Positions 16,136-24,910 of a stretch of 40,951 nt of DNA are shown piece by piece. The notes beneath the pieces were generated by a model that saw nothing but the letters and a program-made list of their open reading frames with translations, did no database searches and was not told the DNA's origin. The position numbers were made by a program, and so were the translations under genes. Source of the DNA: CAYQMF01 sp964418595 (GTDB lineage Bacteria > Planctomycetota > UBA1135 > UBA2386); assembly GCA_964418595.1 (NCBI GenBank), contig CAYQMF010000052.1, positions 1-40,951 of the forward strand. Reading direction: 5' to 3'. Within the stretch, counting starts at the first letter, position 1. The number at the start of each line of letters is the position of its first letter.

Positions 16136-16240
16136 CCCGCCCCGTCGCAGGCTGGGGTGGAGTCATCCGCCGCCGCAGCCGCGCCGATCTTCGTTCCTCT
16201 CCCCGCTCGCTCGGTCCGCAGAAAAGGCCTCGTTTCGCAC

Positions 16241-17857
16241 ATGAACGACACCCTGAAGGCGATCGTCAAGATCCTCGCCGAGGGCAAGCCTGAACGTCGC
16301 ATCGCGGCGGCGCAGGTTCTCGCGGAGCTGAAACCCACCGACTCCGGCGTGGTGAAGGGGCTGGCCGGTCTGCTCGAAGGCGATCCGGTCTACGCGCGGC
16401 ACGCGGTTCAGGCGCTGGCCGCGATCGGCACGAACGACGCCACCCGCGCCCTGGCGGAGCGGCTGCGCACGGGGGGGGCGGAGGCAGACCAGATCGCGCT
16501 CCTCCTCGCCAAGGATGGTGGACCGGGAGTGGCGAAGGTCCTGTCTGGCGTCTTCGACGACGCGGACAACGAGATGCGCGCCCGCATCCTCGGCATCCTC
16601 GGGCGGCTCGGCGCCAAGGAATCCCTTGCGGTATTCCGCAAGGCGGTGCTCTCTGCGGATCCGGCTCTCGCCGACGCCGCGCTGCGCATGCTCGGGGACG
16701 AGGCGCTGGGGCTGCCCGGCGACCGGCGTGCAACCCTCGCCGGCCAGCTCGCCACCGACCTGCAGCGCAAGGACACGTCGCCGGAGGCCCTCGCGCACGG
16801 CCTGCGCGCCTGCGCCCAGCTCGACGCCCAGGGCGCGCGCTCGCTGCTGCTGAAGTTCGCGGCCGCCAAGACCGCGCCGGCGGCGGCGCGGCAGGCCGCG
16901 CTGCAGGGTCTCGAGCGCGTCGAACTCACCGCGACCCAGGCAGTCTCGCTGATCGCGCTCGTCGCAGACCACGAGATGACCTTCGTTGCGCGCCCCGCGA
17001 TGACGGCGCTCGCCAAGGTCCAGAAGTGGTCGAGCGCCGGTGTCACCAAGCTCAAGAAGCTGCTCGAGCACCCGAACGAGGAGGTCCAGCACTTCGGCCT
17101 GCACGCGCTGCGCAATTGCAACACGGCCGCGGTCGGCGACGCCTGCCTCGCGTTCCTGCTCGGCCCGAGCACCAACAACCACGCCGCCGCCGCGGAGGCG
17201 CTGGCAACGAACCCCGCGGCGCTCGATGCCCTGCTCAAGGCGTTCGCCAAGGAGAAGGACGTCGATGTCGCCCGCCGCCTCGCCGCTCCGCTGGCGAGGC
17301 TCGGCGCGCACTTCAAAGCGCAGCACGTGCGCGCCCTGGTCGACCTCGCCGCGAAGCAGGTCGCCGAAGGCGATCCATTCGGCGATCTGACGCTGCACGT
17401 CGTGTTGACCGGCGCGCGCGACGCCGCGATGAGCGAACTCGCCAGCCGCGCGCTCAAGCAGCGCCGCGCCAAGAAGCACGCGCACGCCCGGGTCCTGCTG
17501 CTGCGCGCCGCCTCGCACGGCGAGCTGAGCGCGGAGGCGCAGTACCAGCTCGGCGTGTGCAAGCTGCTCGGCGAGGCCAGGCAGGGTGGCCCGGCGGACG
17601 CGGCGCACGGCAACGGCGACGCCACGATGGGGTACTTCGCGAGCCTCGTGCGCGAGGGCTTCCCGCTCTTCGAGCGCGTCAAGAAGGAGACCCAGCTCGG
17701 GCCCGAGCAGTACCTGCGCCTGGGTCGCCACTTCGCGGAGGGGGTGGGTCAGGAGCGGCGCTTCGGCGCGGAGCTGCTGCGCTACCTCGCGGTCAAGCAC
17801 CCGCGGGTGCGCGCCGGCGAGCACGCCAAGAACGTGCTGCGCGCCGAGAACCTGTAG
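16241..17857 (+). CDS. HEAT-repeat scaffold protein
   Basis: A 538-residue, almost wholly alpha-helical protein of tandem HEAT/PBS-lyase-like repeats. Examples are RRIAAAQVLAELKPTDS, YARHAVQALAAIGTNDATRA, MRARILGILGRLGAKESLAV, ADAALRMLGDEALGL and EEVQHFGLHALRNCNTAAVG. The final 120 residues are more TPR-like (ARVLLLRAASHGELSAEAQYQLG, then a stretch ending RYLAVKHPRVRAGEHAKNVL). There is no signal peptide or membrane helix, so it should be cytoplasmic. Such repeats bind partner proteins; the partner is unknown. The ATG at 16241 is chosen over an in-frame ATG at 16124 because the intervening 39 codons are low-complexity and overlap the predicted promoter. It ends 6 bp from the convergent alpha/beta hydrolase gene. 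Confidence 0.85.
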   Translation: MNDTLKAIVKILAEGKPERRIAAAQVLAELKPTDSGVVKGLAGLLEGDPVYARHAVQALAAIGTNDATRALAERLRTGGAEADQIALLLAKDGGPGVAKVLSGVFDDADNEMRARILGILGRLGAKESLAVFRKAVLSADPALADAALRMLGDEALGLPGDRRATLAGQLATDLQRKDTSPEALAHGLRACAQLDAQGARSLLLKFAAAKTAPAAARQAALQGLERVELTATQAVSLIALVADHEMTFVARPAMTALAKVQKWSSAGVTKLKKLLEHPNEEVQHFGLHALRNCNTAAVGDACLAFLLGPSTNNHAAAAEALATNPAALDALLKAFAKEKDVDVARRLAAPLARLGAHFKAQHVRALVDLAAKQVAEGDPFGDLTLHVVLTGARDAAMSELASRALKQRRAKKHAHARVLLLRAASHGELSAEAQYQLGVCKLLGEARQGGPADAAHGNGDATMGYFASLVREGFPLFERVKKETQLGPEQYLRLGRHFAEGVGQERRFGAELLRYLAVKHPRVRAGEHAKNVLRAENL

Positions 17858-17863
17858 GGTTCG

Positions 17864-18937
17864 TCACTCGACGCGCTGCAGCAGGCGCGCGAGGCGGGCG
17901 CGGTAGCCGGCGGGGTCGACGTTCCACACGTCGCCGTGCTCGGACTCCGCTTCGATCCACAGTTCCTTGGTCGCCGGTGCGCCGGCCAGATGGCCGAACG
18001 CCGCGCGCACGTCGTCGGGAGTGACGCGGTCGTCCTTGCCGCCACCGATCACGAGCGCCGCGACGGAGGCAGGCAACCGCTGCAGTGCGTCCGCCGGCCG
18101 AGTGGCATCCATGTCGACGCCGGCGAAGACCTGCAGCCAGAACAGGGCGGCGCTCTGGAACGGTTCGACGAGGCCGACGCGCCGCGGCTGGCCGCGCGGG
18201 CTGCGCGCCAGCATGCGCTCCGCGGTGGCGTGCACGTCGAGCACCGGCGCGTCGAGCGCGATCGCCGCGAGGCCTTCGACCGACGGCGCCGCGAGCGCGA
18301 CGGCGACCGTGCCGAGGCTGACCCCGAACAGGACGAGGCGCTGCGCCGGCGCGCGCGCGCGCATCCAGGCGCACGCGGCGAGCACGTCGCGGCTCTCCTT
18401 GGGCCCGAACGACGCGGCCGCGCGCCCGGAGCGACCGTGGTTGCGCAACTCGAGGAGGAGGACGTCGCAGCCGAGCTCACGCAACCAGCGGCCGACGGTC
18501 TCGATCTCGAGCCCGCCGCGGAACAGACCGTGCACGACCACGGCGCTGAGCCCGCGCCGCGGCTCGGCGGCCGGCACGAGGTACGCGCTCAACGGCACGC
18601 CGTCCTCGGCCGTGAAGGTCACGTGCGTCGCGGGCGGGGTCGGAGCCGTCGGCGGGTTGGCCTTCAGCGTCGCGCGCGTCTGTTCGAGCCAGTGACCTTC
18701 CGCATCGAACTGCGGGCCGCGGTAGGCGCTCTCGTCGCCGCGCGTCTGCACGATCCGCGTGCCCAGGTAGCCGAGGGTCGCGGGCACCGACAGGAGCGCG
18801 TGGAACGGGATGCCGAGGCCCAGCAGCCAGCACAGCGTGCGCAGGCGCGGGCGGCGCCAGCGCACGAGGCACCAGAGCAGCCACAAGAGCAGCGTCGCGG
18901 CGCAGAACGCGCCGACTCCCCAGTACACGAGCCACAC
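17864..18937 (-). CDS. Membrane-anchored alpha/beta hydrolase
   Basis: A 357-residue protein with two N-terminal transmembrane helices (residues 3-25 and about 33-58) followed by an alpha/beta hydrolase domain. The nucleophile elbow is GVSLG with Ser207; the oxyanion-hole strand is VVVHGLFRGG; the acid is Asp302 or Asp303 in GGGKDDRV; the base is His334 in ESEHGDVW. The catalytic triad is thus complete. RNHGRSGRA is typical of this group of serine hydrolases (esterase/lipase-like). The start is the GTG at 18935-18937, 2 bp after the decarboxylase stop, implying coupling to phospholipid synthesis. A lipid substrate is inference from that context. Confidence 0.8.
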   Translation of the reverse strand: MWLVYWGVGAFCAATLLLWLLWCLVRWRRPRLRTLCWLLGLGIPFHALLSVPATLGYLGTRIVQTRGDESAYRGPQFDAEGHWLEQTRATLKANPPTAPTPPATHVTFTAEDGVPLSAYLVPAAEPRRGLSAVVVHGLFRGGLEIETVGRWLRELGCDVLLLELRNHGRSGRAAASFGPKESRDVLAACAWMRARAPAQRLVLFGVSLGTVAVALAAPSVEGLAAIALDAPVLDVHATAERMLARSPRGQPRRVGLVEPFQSAALFWLQVFAGVDMDATRPADALQRLPASVAALVIGGGKDDRVTPDDVRAAFGHLAGAPATKELWIEAESEHGDVWNVDPAGYRARLARLLQRVE

Positions 18938-18939
18938 GG

Positions 18940-19722
18940 CTACGCGGTCGCCCCCTCGCCCATGCGCACGACGGTCTCCGGCGCGAGCGCGCGGAACGCG
19001 GGTGCGCCCTTCTCGACGAGCACGACGACCGTGGAGCCGAAACCGAAGGTGCCGATCTCGTCGCCGCGGGCGACCGGACCCGCCGTCGGGTAGCGCACCT
19101 GGATGTTGCCGACGTTGAGGGCCGCCACCATCACCAGCGCCGCAGCCCTGCCGTCGGCGAGGCGCAGCTCGAACACGATGCGCTCGTTGCGCGTGAAGAG
19201 ATCGGGGATCGCGCGTACCGCGGCGGGGTTGACCGGGAACAGCCCGCCCGGCACGTGCCAGTGGCGCAGGCGCTGGCCGTCCACTGGCACGTGCACGCGG
19301 TGGTAGTCGCCGGGCGCGAGATAGATGGTGACCTGCGAACCCTCCGCCAGCCGCGCGGCGAGTTCGGCGTCGATGAGCAGCTCGGCGATCGGGTAGGTCT
19401 GCCCCTTCACCTGCGGGATGCGGCCGTGCTCGATCGGCCCGCTGCTCACGATCTTGCCGTCGCAGGGCCACACGAGCGCGGTGCTCTGGTCGATGGGGCG
19501 CGCACCCTCGCGCAGCGGGCGCCCGAAGAACAGCGAGAGGCTGCGGAAGTTGCGGATGTCGGTGCCGACCTCCGCCATGTTCACTCGGTACCGGCGTGCG
19601 AACCAGCCATAGAACAACCCGCGCAACGGCCGCGGCACCGGGATGTCCGTGAGCAGACCGGTGATGCGCGAGAGCGCGACCTTGGGCAGGAGGGTCAGCA
19701 GGGTGCGGCGAAGGGCGCTCAC
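18940..19722 (-). CDS. psd: Phosphatidylserine decarboxylase
   Basis: A 260-residue proenzyme that makes phosphatidylethanolamine from phosphatidylserine at the membrane. Diagnostic motifs are WPCDGKI, the PGDYHRVHVPVDG block with its catalytic His, VAALNVGNIQV, and the self-cleavage site FGST, where cleavage between Gly229 and Ser230 would create the pyruvoyl group and leave a short alpha chain. An N-terminal part (ITGLLTDIPVPRPLRGLFYGWFARRYRVNMAE) matches the family. The start GTG at 19720-19722 gives VSALRRTLLTLLPK; longer starts would run into the divergent LysM gene. The alpha/beta hydrolase follows after 2 bp. Confidence 0.92.
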   Translation of the reverse strand: MSALRRTLLTLLPKVALSRITGLLTDIPVPRPLRGLFYGWFARRYRVNMAEVGTDIRNFRSLSLFFGRPLREGARPIDQSTALVWPCDGKIVSSGPIEHGRIPQVKGQTYPIAELLIDAELAARLAEGSQVTIYLAPGDYHRVHVPVDGQRLRHWHVPGGLFPVNPAAVRAIPDLFTRNERIVFELRLADGRAAALVMVAALNVGNIQVRYPTAGPVARGDEIGTFGFGSTVVVLVEKGAPAFRALAPETVVRMGEGATA

Positions 19723-19792
19723 GGATGCGGATGCGATCGACGCGTGCGGCTGATCGTTGAGCCGCGGGCGTCGGGCGGGCATCATCCGGCGC

Positions 19793-20251
19793 ATGCGGTG
19801 GGGTGCAAGATCAGCGTGTTGGTTGGGACTGGCGATCGCGTGCGGGTGTGAGCGCGCGGAGGCGCGCGCGTCCGTCGCGGGGCCCGACCAGTTGGTCCTC
19901 GAACTCGGCGGTGACTCGCCGTCGCTGCGCGCGGCGCTGCTGCGGCTCGCCACGAAGGACACGCCACCGGTCGTGGCGAAGCCACCCGTGATTCAGGGAC
20001 AACCCGAGGTCACGCCGACGCTGCCTCCCGCCACGCTCCCGAGCGTCACGCCGCCGGTGGTGGATCCTCCTCCCCGCGTCGAGCCGCCACGCACCGTGCG
20101 CCTGCCCGCGGGTGGCACGCTGTACGCGCTCGCGCGCGAGCACCTGGGCGACGGCAACCGCTGGCCGGAGATCACGAAGCTCAACGGCTGGAGCGAAGCC
20201 GAGGCCGCGCGCCTGCCTGCCAACGTCGAGGTCAAGCTGCCGCCGAAGTAG
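19793..20251 (+). CDS. LysM-domain exported protein, probable lipoprotein
   Basis: A 152-residue protein. The N-terminus MRWGARSACWLGLAIACGC is a short signal with a lipobox-like AIAC (Cys17), although the lipobox is not ideal. A Pro-rich, Thr/Val-rich linker (residues 60-100) follows, then one LysM domain at residues about 103-150 (AGGTLYALAREHLGDGNRWPEI and KLNGWS near its end). LysM binds peptidoglycan or chitin-type glycans, so the protein probably sits on the cell envelope. The ATG at 19793 is chosen over an in-frame ATG at 19757 because it begins the signal sequence. It is divergent from psd and converges on the HD-hydrolase gene with 18 bp between stops. Confidence 0.75.
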   Translation: MRWGARSACWLGLAIACGCERAEARASVAGPDQLVLELGGDSPSLRAALLRLATKDTPPVVAKPPVIQGQPEVTPTLPPATLPSVTPPVVDPPPRVEPPRTVRLPAGGTLYALAREHLGDGNRWPEITKLNGWSEAEAARLPANVEVKLPPK

Positions 20252-20269
20252 CTCGCTCGCAGCGCGGCG

Positions 20270-20818
20270 TCAGTCCGCGCAGTGCCCCGCGTACTCCTCG
20301 ATCATCGCCGCGAGGCGCGCGCCGAGGACCGCGTGGCCTTCGGCCAGCGCCGCGTGGATCCGCTTCGCCTCCGCCGCGTAGCGCCGGCGCTTCGCCGTGT
20401 CCCAGTGCGCGGGGGGCGGCTGCAGGTTGGTGATCCGGTCGGCGAGCTTCACCGCCCACACCTCGCGGGGCTCGCGCCGGATGCGCGCGAGGCTGTCGTT
20501 CAGCTGCGCGTCCTTCGGCAGCGTCGCGTCCTTGCTGAGCGCAAGGACCCCGCGCGCCACGTCGGCGCCGAAGGCGGCGTCCACCTCGGTTGCCGTGGTC
20601 GATGTGTCCTCGACCACGTCGTGCAGCAGCGCGCACACGACGGCGAGATCGGGGCGTGCCACGGGCTCGAGCGCGATGGCGCGCATCACTTCGGCGGCCA
20701 CGGAGACCAGGTGCACGAGGTAGGGGCGATCGCTGCCGGGGACGCGCTGCCCCGCGTGCCGGTCGGCCGCGAAGTGCAGGGCGCGCAGGTAGGCCTGTGG
20801 GGACCACACGGTCTGCAT
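20270..20818 (-). CDS. Stand-alone RelA/SpoT-type HD hydrolase (small alarmone hydrolase, MESH1-like)
   Basis: A 182-residue single-domain protein. The metal-binding HD residues are His36 (YLVHLVSVA), His66-Asp67 and Glu70-Asp71 (LLHDVVEDT), and Asp127 with Asn131 (KLADRITNL), the order found in the (p)ppGpp-hydrolase domain of SpoT and MESH1. There is no synthetase, TGS or ACT domain. The expected activity is manganese-dependent hydrolysis of alarmones or a related nucleotide, in the cytoplasm. The gene is monocistronic. I see no clear promoter in the 156 bp upstream that it shares with the divergent 836-residue protein gene. Confidence 0.88.
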   Translation of the reverse strand: MQTVWSPQAYLRALHFAADRHAGQRVPGSDRPYLVHLVSVAAEVMRAIALEPVARPDLAVVCALLHDVVEDTSTTATEVDAAFGADVARGVLALSKDATLPKDAQLNDSLARIRREPREVWAVKLADRITNLQPPPAHWDTAKRRRYAAEAKRIHAALAEGHAVLGARLAAMIEEYAGHCAD

Positions 20819-20974
20819 CGTGCATGTGTGGATCGGGGAAGTCCACGGCGCCGAGCCAACGGATCGAGCTGGACTTGACCGGGCTGAGCGCAGCGGACGC
20901 TGAGGGGTGAGCGCCGCCTTCCCTCAGGCCGCCAACGACGAAACCAAGGGCGCGTCCCCGCCATCCACCTCCAT

Positions 20975-23485
20975 GTGAGCCCACGCGCAGCGATCGTCGT
21001 CGCAGTCCTGCTGGTCGCGGGTCTCCTCTGGGCGGTCGCGTCGTCGGGTGGCCTGCGCGAGCCAGCCATCGGCGGACCGCCCGCGCGCCACGAAATGGTG
21101 CCCCGCGAGGCGTTCCCGGTCGCCGCAACCTCGTCGAGCGCCGCGTCCGTCGTCGCGGGTGTCCGGCGCGCGCTGGCGGTGGCGACGCGGGCCGAGCAGC
21201 TCGTCCTGGTGCTGGATGCCTCGGGCAGCCCGGCGGCCGTCGCGGAGGTTGCGTGGTCGGCGATCTCTTGGGCGAACGCGGACCAGGCCCGCCCCGACGA
21301 GAGCCGCCGCACGCGTGAGCTGCGCGCGTGGCAGGGCGAGGTGCGGCACACCGGCGAGGACGGGCTCGCGCGGGTGCCGTCCTCGCGTTCCCCGACGCTG
21401 GTGTTCGCGCGCCGCGCTGGCGAGTGGGCGTGGGTCGAGGTCGGCGAGAACGCGCCGCAGCCGACGACGCTGCACCTGCGCGTCGACCAGACCCTGCGCG
21501 TGCAGGTTGTCGACGCTGCCCTTCGAGCCGTCGCCGACGTGCCGGTGTCGCTGCGCGAGAGCGGGACGGCTCAGGGCTTCGGCGGCGACTGGATGGCGAC
21601 GACCGTCGGCGCGCCGGCCATCGCCGAGTTCGCCCACGTGCAGGCGCTGCTGCCACCCGCGTGGGACGGCCGATGCGCGGTCGTCCTCGACGTGCCGGGG
21701 CGTGACGCGGTCTTCATGGTCGTCGACACTCGCACGCTGCCCGACCTGGTCACGCTCCGCCTGCCGGCGGCCGGTTCGCTGCGCGTGCGCCTCGTGACCG
21801 ACGCGGGCCCGTTCGAGCCGCTCGGGACCGCGACGTCAGGCCAGCTCTTCTTCGCAGCGGAAGGCGGGGAAGGCGGCGAGCGCGAGCTGCGCGTGCGGTT
21901 CCCGCGCGGCGCGCTCGACCTGCCGCACGTGGGGCTCGGGCTGCGCTGCCGGCTGGTCATGGATGGCGCGGAGTGCGCGGGCGCGATGACGTTCCTGGGA
22001 CCGCGAGCGGTGGGGGAGCACCTCGACATCGACCTGCCCGTGACGCCGATGCCGATCCTCACCGGTCGGATCGTCGACCAGACCCACACCGCGCGCCGCG
22101 GCGCGTGGACGCTGCGTCAGTTCCAGGACTCGCCCGGCTGGCTGCTCCAGACCTTCGCCACCGGCGCCGACGGCCGCTTCGTGCTGCGCCTCGCGCAGTC
22201 GCCGCTGCCGACCGAGCAGAGCGGGCTCCTGTTCGAGGCCGAAGAACCGCGCGACGACGAGCAGGGCTTCGTCCTCGTGGAGCGCACGCTCCTGCACACC
22301 GGGCGCAACGACTTGGGCGACGTCGTGCTCGGGCCGGCGCCGATCCTCGTCGCCGGGCGGGTCGTCGACCCGCGTGGCCAGGGCGTCGCCAACGCGCGCC
22401 TGCGCGTGCTGCGCACGGAGGGAAGCGACACCTGGGGCCTGTGGAACGTGAGCCGGCTCGATCCGCACACGGCGGTCGACGGGTCGTTCACCGTCCGGGC
22501 GCACGCGCTGCCGCGCGAGCTGCGGTTGCTGGCCTTCACCGCGGCGCACGCCGGCGACGAGCTGCTGTTCCAGCCGCCCGCTCCGCACGTCAGGTACCTG
22601 TTGCCGTCGGTTGGCGCGCTGGCGATGCCGATGCACCTCGGCGACGCGGTGGCGGCGAAGGACCTCTGGTTCGCGCTCCGCGACCACGCCACCGGGGAAT
22701 GGCGTGGCCGCGCCGGCCGGCACGTGCTCGAAGGCGAGGCGTTCCGTTGGGCCGGGCTGCTGCCGGGCCGCTACGAGTTCGTGGTGACGACGGTCGGCAT
22801 GGCGAGCGCGCTGCACCGCGTCGAGGGCGTGGAGATCCGGGCCGACGAGGTGACCACGCTGCCCGCCGTCGACCTGCGGACCGTTGGCCGGACCGTGACC
22901 GTGCGCGTCGTCGACGGCGCGGGGCGCGCCATCGCCGGCGCGGGCCTGGTCGCCGACCCCGACGATCTCGGCGCGCCGCGCACCGCCGTGCGGTCGCTCG
23001 ACGGGACGTTCACCCTGCCCCTGGTGCGCGCTCCCCTCGACCTGTTGGTGGCGGCGCCGGGTTACCGCAGCAAGCGCGTTGCCGGCGTGCGCGGCGACCC
23101 GGTCGTGGCGCTCGAACCTGGCCACCTGATCGACCTGCGCGTGTCGACGACGCCGCCGCTCGGTGCCGACGAACGCCTCGTCCCGCGCTTGCGGCGTGCC
23201 ATCGCCGCCCCGGAGCGCGAGCCGGCGCTCCGCCTCGATGCGCACCTCGTGCCGTTCGACCCGGCGCGCGACGAACGGCTCTGGCAGGACGACGCGGCGC
23301 TGGACCGCGACGGGCGCGTGCGCCTGCGCGTGCCCGGCGCCGGGGAGTACGAGATCGTGTGGTGGCTCGACGCGTACCGCGACCTTGCGCCGCTCGCGGT
23401 GCGCCCGCACCGCTTCGCCGTGCGCAACGGCGTCGAACCGACCGTGGTCGAGGTCGAAGTCGCGCTGCCGGCGCGCGGCCGCTGA
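20975..23485 (+). CDS. Large membrane-anchored protein with carboxypeptidase-regulatory-like domains
   Basis: An 836-residue protein with an uncleaved-looking N-terminal membrane segment (AAIVVAVLLVAGLLWAVA, residues 5-22) and an extracellular region dominated by beta-sandwich folds. At least three segments read like carboxypeptidase regulatory (CarboxypepD_reg) or surrogate Ig-like domains: ILTGRIVDQ...ADGRFVLRL (about residues 360-400), ILVAGRVVDPRGQGVANARL...DGSFTVRA (about 455-510) and VTVRVVDGAGRAIAGAGL...DGTFTLPL (about 640-680). Such domains usually support adhesion or transport and do not themselves catalyse. The start GTG at 20975 is the first start codon before the membrane segment. 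I do not recognise a characterised homologue. Confidence 0.75.
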   Translation: MSPRAAIVVAVLLVAGLLWAVASSGGLREPAIGGPPARHEMVPREAFPVAATSSSAASVVAGVRRALAVATRAEQLVLVLDASGSPAAVAEVAWSAISWANADQARPDESRRTRELRAWQGEVRHTGEDGLARVPSSRSPTLVFARRAGEWAWVEVGENAPQPTTLHLRVDQTLRVQVVDAALRAVADVPVSLRESGTAQGFGGDWMATTVGAPAIAEFAHVQALLPPAWDGRCAVVLDVPGRDAVFMVVDTRTLPDLVTLRLPAAGSLRVRLVTDAGPFEPLGTATSGQLFFAAEGGEGGERELRVRFPRGALDLPHVGLGLRCRLVMDGAECAGAMTFLGPRAVGEHLDIDLPVTPMPILTGRIVDQTHTARRGAWTLRQFQDSPGWLLQTFATGADGRFVLRLAQSPLPTEQSGLLFEAEEPRDDEQGFVLVERTLLHTGRNDLGDVVLGPAPILVAGRVVDPRGQGVANARLRVLRTEGSDTWGLWNVSRLDPHTAVDGSFTVRAHALPRELRLLAFTAAHAGDELLFQPPAPHVRYLLPSVGALAMPMHLGDAVAAKDLWFALRDHATGEWRGRAGRHVLEGEAFRWAGLLPGRYEFVVTTVGMASALHRVEGVEIRADEVTTLPAVDLRTVGRTVTVRVVDGAGRAIAGAGLVADPDDLGAPRTAVRSLDGTFTLPLVRAPLDLLVAAPGYRSKRVAGVRGDPVVALEPGHLIDLRVSTTPPLGADERLVPRLRRAIAAPEREPALRLDAHLVPFDPARDERLWQDDAALDRDGRVRLRVPGAGEYEIVWWLDAYRDLAPLAVRPHRFAVRNGVEPTVVEVEVALPARGR

Positions 23486-23559
23486 GACGGGCGACAGGGT
23501 CGGGCCGCGCGGCGGCGACGCGCGTGGTAGTCGTGCGGAGGGCTCTGCGATCGATCGTA

Positions 23560-23578
23560 CGCGACCTACCTGGTCGCG
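23560..23578. terminator. Hairpin across the S41 stop codon, possible bidirectional terminator
   Basis: CGCGACC (23560-23566) and GGTCGCG (23572-23578) are perfect 7-bp arms around a 5-base loop, in the 80-bp gap between convergent genes and overlapping the TAG of the S41 gene. A 10-bp palindrome CGATCGATCG lies just left of it at 23548-23557. There is no T-run, so termination here is only a possibility. Confidence 0.3.
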
Positions 23579-24825
23579 CCCGCGAGCCATCGGCTCGCGG
23601 CCGCGAGCACGGGATCGTCCGCGGTGCCGAAGCGGCTCCAGTCGATCGCGACCGTCTCGTCCGGGGGGATCACGCCGTCGTAGCGCGCGCCCGTGCGGTC
23701 GGCATGGACGGTCACCGTGAGCACGAGCAGGGCGCCGTCGGCGAGCGGGATCTGGGTGTTCGAGGTGGGCACACCGCGCGTGCCCTCGCCGAACCGGCGG
23801 CTCCGCGCGCGGCCGGCGAACGCGACGACAACCGCTTCGCCTGCGCCCGCCGTGAGGGGCCCGGTCAGCACGGCGACCGGCAGGTCGGCGCGCAGGGCGT
23901 GCGGCGTCGCGACCTTGGCGAGCTCGTAGCTCGCGGATGTCGCCGACCCGTCCGCCGCGTGGTAGGTCCAGTCCGCACCGCCGCTGGCACTGACGAACGC
24001 GCCGAGTTGGCCATCGCCCGCCAGGGGACCGATGGCGGCGAGCATGGGCCAGACGGTGCCGCCGGTGTTGCGACGCAAGTCGACGATGCAGCCGCGCAGG
24101 GTTCCGTCGTCGATCCCGCCGAGCATCTCGTGGATCGCATCATCGTACGTCGCGGCGTTGGGGCCGCTGCGAACGCCTGGCAACTCGAGGTAGCCGATCC
24201 CGCCGTCGAGCCGGCGACCCGCCGGTGCCTGGAAGTCGTCGAAGTCAGCGAGCGGCACCTGCACCGCGCGCGGCTCAGCGGTCCCGCGGCGAACCCGCAG
24301 GTCGAGCGGCGCCGAGCTGCCGTCGGGTCGCAGGCCGCTGCGGAACAGGCGGTCGAACTCGCGGCGCGGCAGTCCGCCGAACGATGCCTGGCCCTCGACG
24401 GCGACGATGCGGTCGCCGGGGGCGATGCCGGCCTGTGCCGCCGGGCTGTCCGGCACGACCTGCGCCACGATCGCGTCAGGAGGCACGACGGTGAGGCCGG
24501 TCGCCTTGGGCGCGCGTGGGTTGAAGCGCCTGGCGGCCTCGGGTTCGAGGAGCAGAGCGTGCTTGTCGCCGAGGGTCGTGAGCGCGGCGCGGATCGCAGG
24601 GTAGGTGTCCGCCGCGGTCCTGGCCCTGGTTGCCGCGATCGTCGCGTGGGCGCTCGCCCGCATCGCCTTCCAGTCCGTGGAGTACACGCGCGACGCTTGT
24701 TCGATCTTGTCGAGCGCGGTCTCCAGGTAGTGGGTGGCCTCGGCCGACGCATCGGGGGACTTCGTCTGGCCCGGGGCCATGGTTGGGCAAAGGAACAGGA
24801 GACAGGCGGCGAGGGTGGCGCGCAT
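23566..24825 (-). CDS. Exported S41-family protein lacking the catalytic serine
   Basis: A 419-residue protein with a signal peptide (MRATLAACLLFLCPTMAPGQ). A helical cap (residues 25-100), a PDZ domain (about 105-190: VVPDSPAAQAGIAPGDRIVAV) and an S41 core (about 200-400) follow. The core has the family strands CIVDLRRNTGGTVWPML and LPVAVLTGPLT, and the late block FGEGTRGVPTSNT with DGALLVLTV. At the position where S41 enzymes of this type normally read TASSGEA or SASASE, this protein reads TAGAGEA: residue 327 is Gly (GGC, 23845-23847) and both nearby positions lack Ser. It is therefore likely a non-catalytic or differently acting relative, unless a sequence error changed AGC to GGC. The start is ATG 24825. 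It follows a membrane protein gene on the same strand after 85 bp. Confidence 0.88.
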   Translation of the reverse strand: MRATLAACLLFLCPTMAPGQTKSPDASAEATHYLETALDKIEQASRVYSTDWKAMRASAHATIAATRARTAADTYPAIRAALTTLGDKHALLLEPEAARRFNPRAPKATGLTVVPPDAIVAQVVPDSPAAQAGIAPGDRIVAVEGQASFGGLPRREFDRLFRSGLRPDGSSAPLDLRVRRGTAEPRAVQVPLADFDDFQAPAGRRLDGGIGYLELPGVRSGPNAATYDDAIHEMLGGIDDGTLRGCIVDLRRNTGGTVWPMLAAIGPLAGDGQLGAFVSASGGADWTYHAADGSATSASYELAKVATPHALRADLPVAVLTGPLTAGAGEAVVVAFAGRARSRRFGEGTRGVPTSNTQIPLADGALLVLTVTVHADRTGARYDGVIPPDETVAIDWSRFGTADDPVLAAASRWLAGATR

Positions 24826-24910
24826 GCGGGGCCGGCAAGCATCCCCGCAAGCGAGCAGTGCAGCAACGACGTCACGGCGCCAGCGAAGCCGCGGTGAGGC
24901 AGGGCCGCCC

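Larger units (their letters stand above)
15919..16240. other. Divergent intergenic region, regulatory sequence
   Basis: This 322-bp gap between the GT4 gene (leftward) and the HEAT-repeat gene (rightward) has no convincing ORF. It contains, left to right: an inverted repeat CCCCA/TGGGG at 15961-15975; two copies of GTCAGGG at 15984-15990 and 15997-16003; a perfect 10-bp dyad at 16028-16060; two CAACACTT copies at 16068-16085; and a promoter at 16108-16135. The last three are listed separately. Confidence 0.7.

Noticed and set aside
16124..16240. Upstream ATG for the HEAT-repeat protein
   Set aside because: It lies before the predicted transcription start (about 16142) and adds only low-complexity residues.
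19723..19962. Longer N-terminus for phosphatidylserine decarboxylase
   Set aside because: It is polar, has no family similarity, and overlaps the divergent LysM gene.
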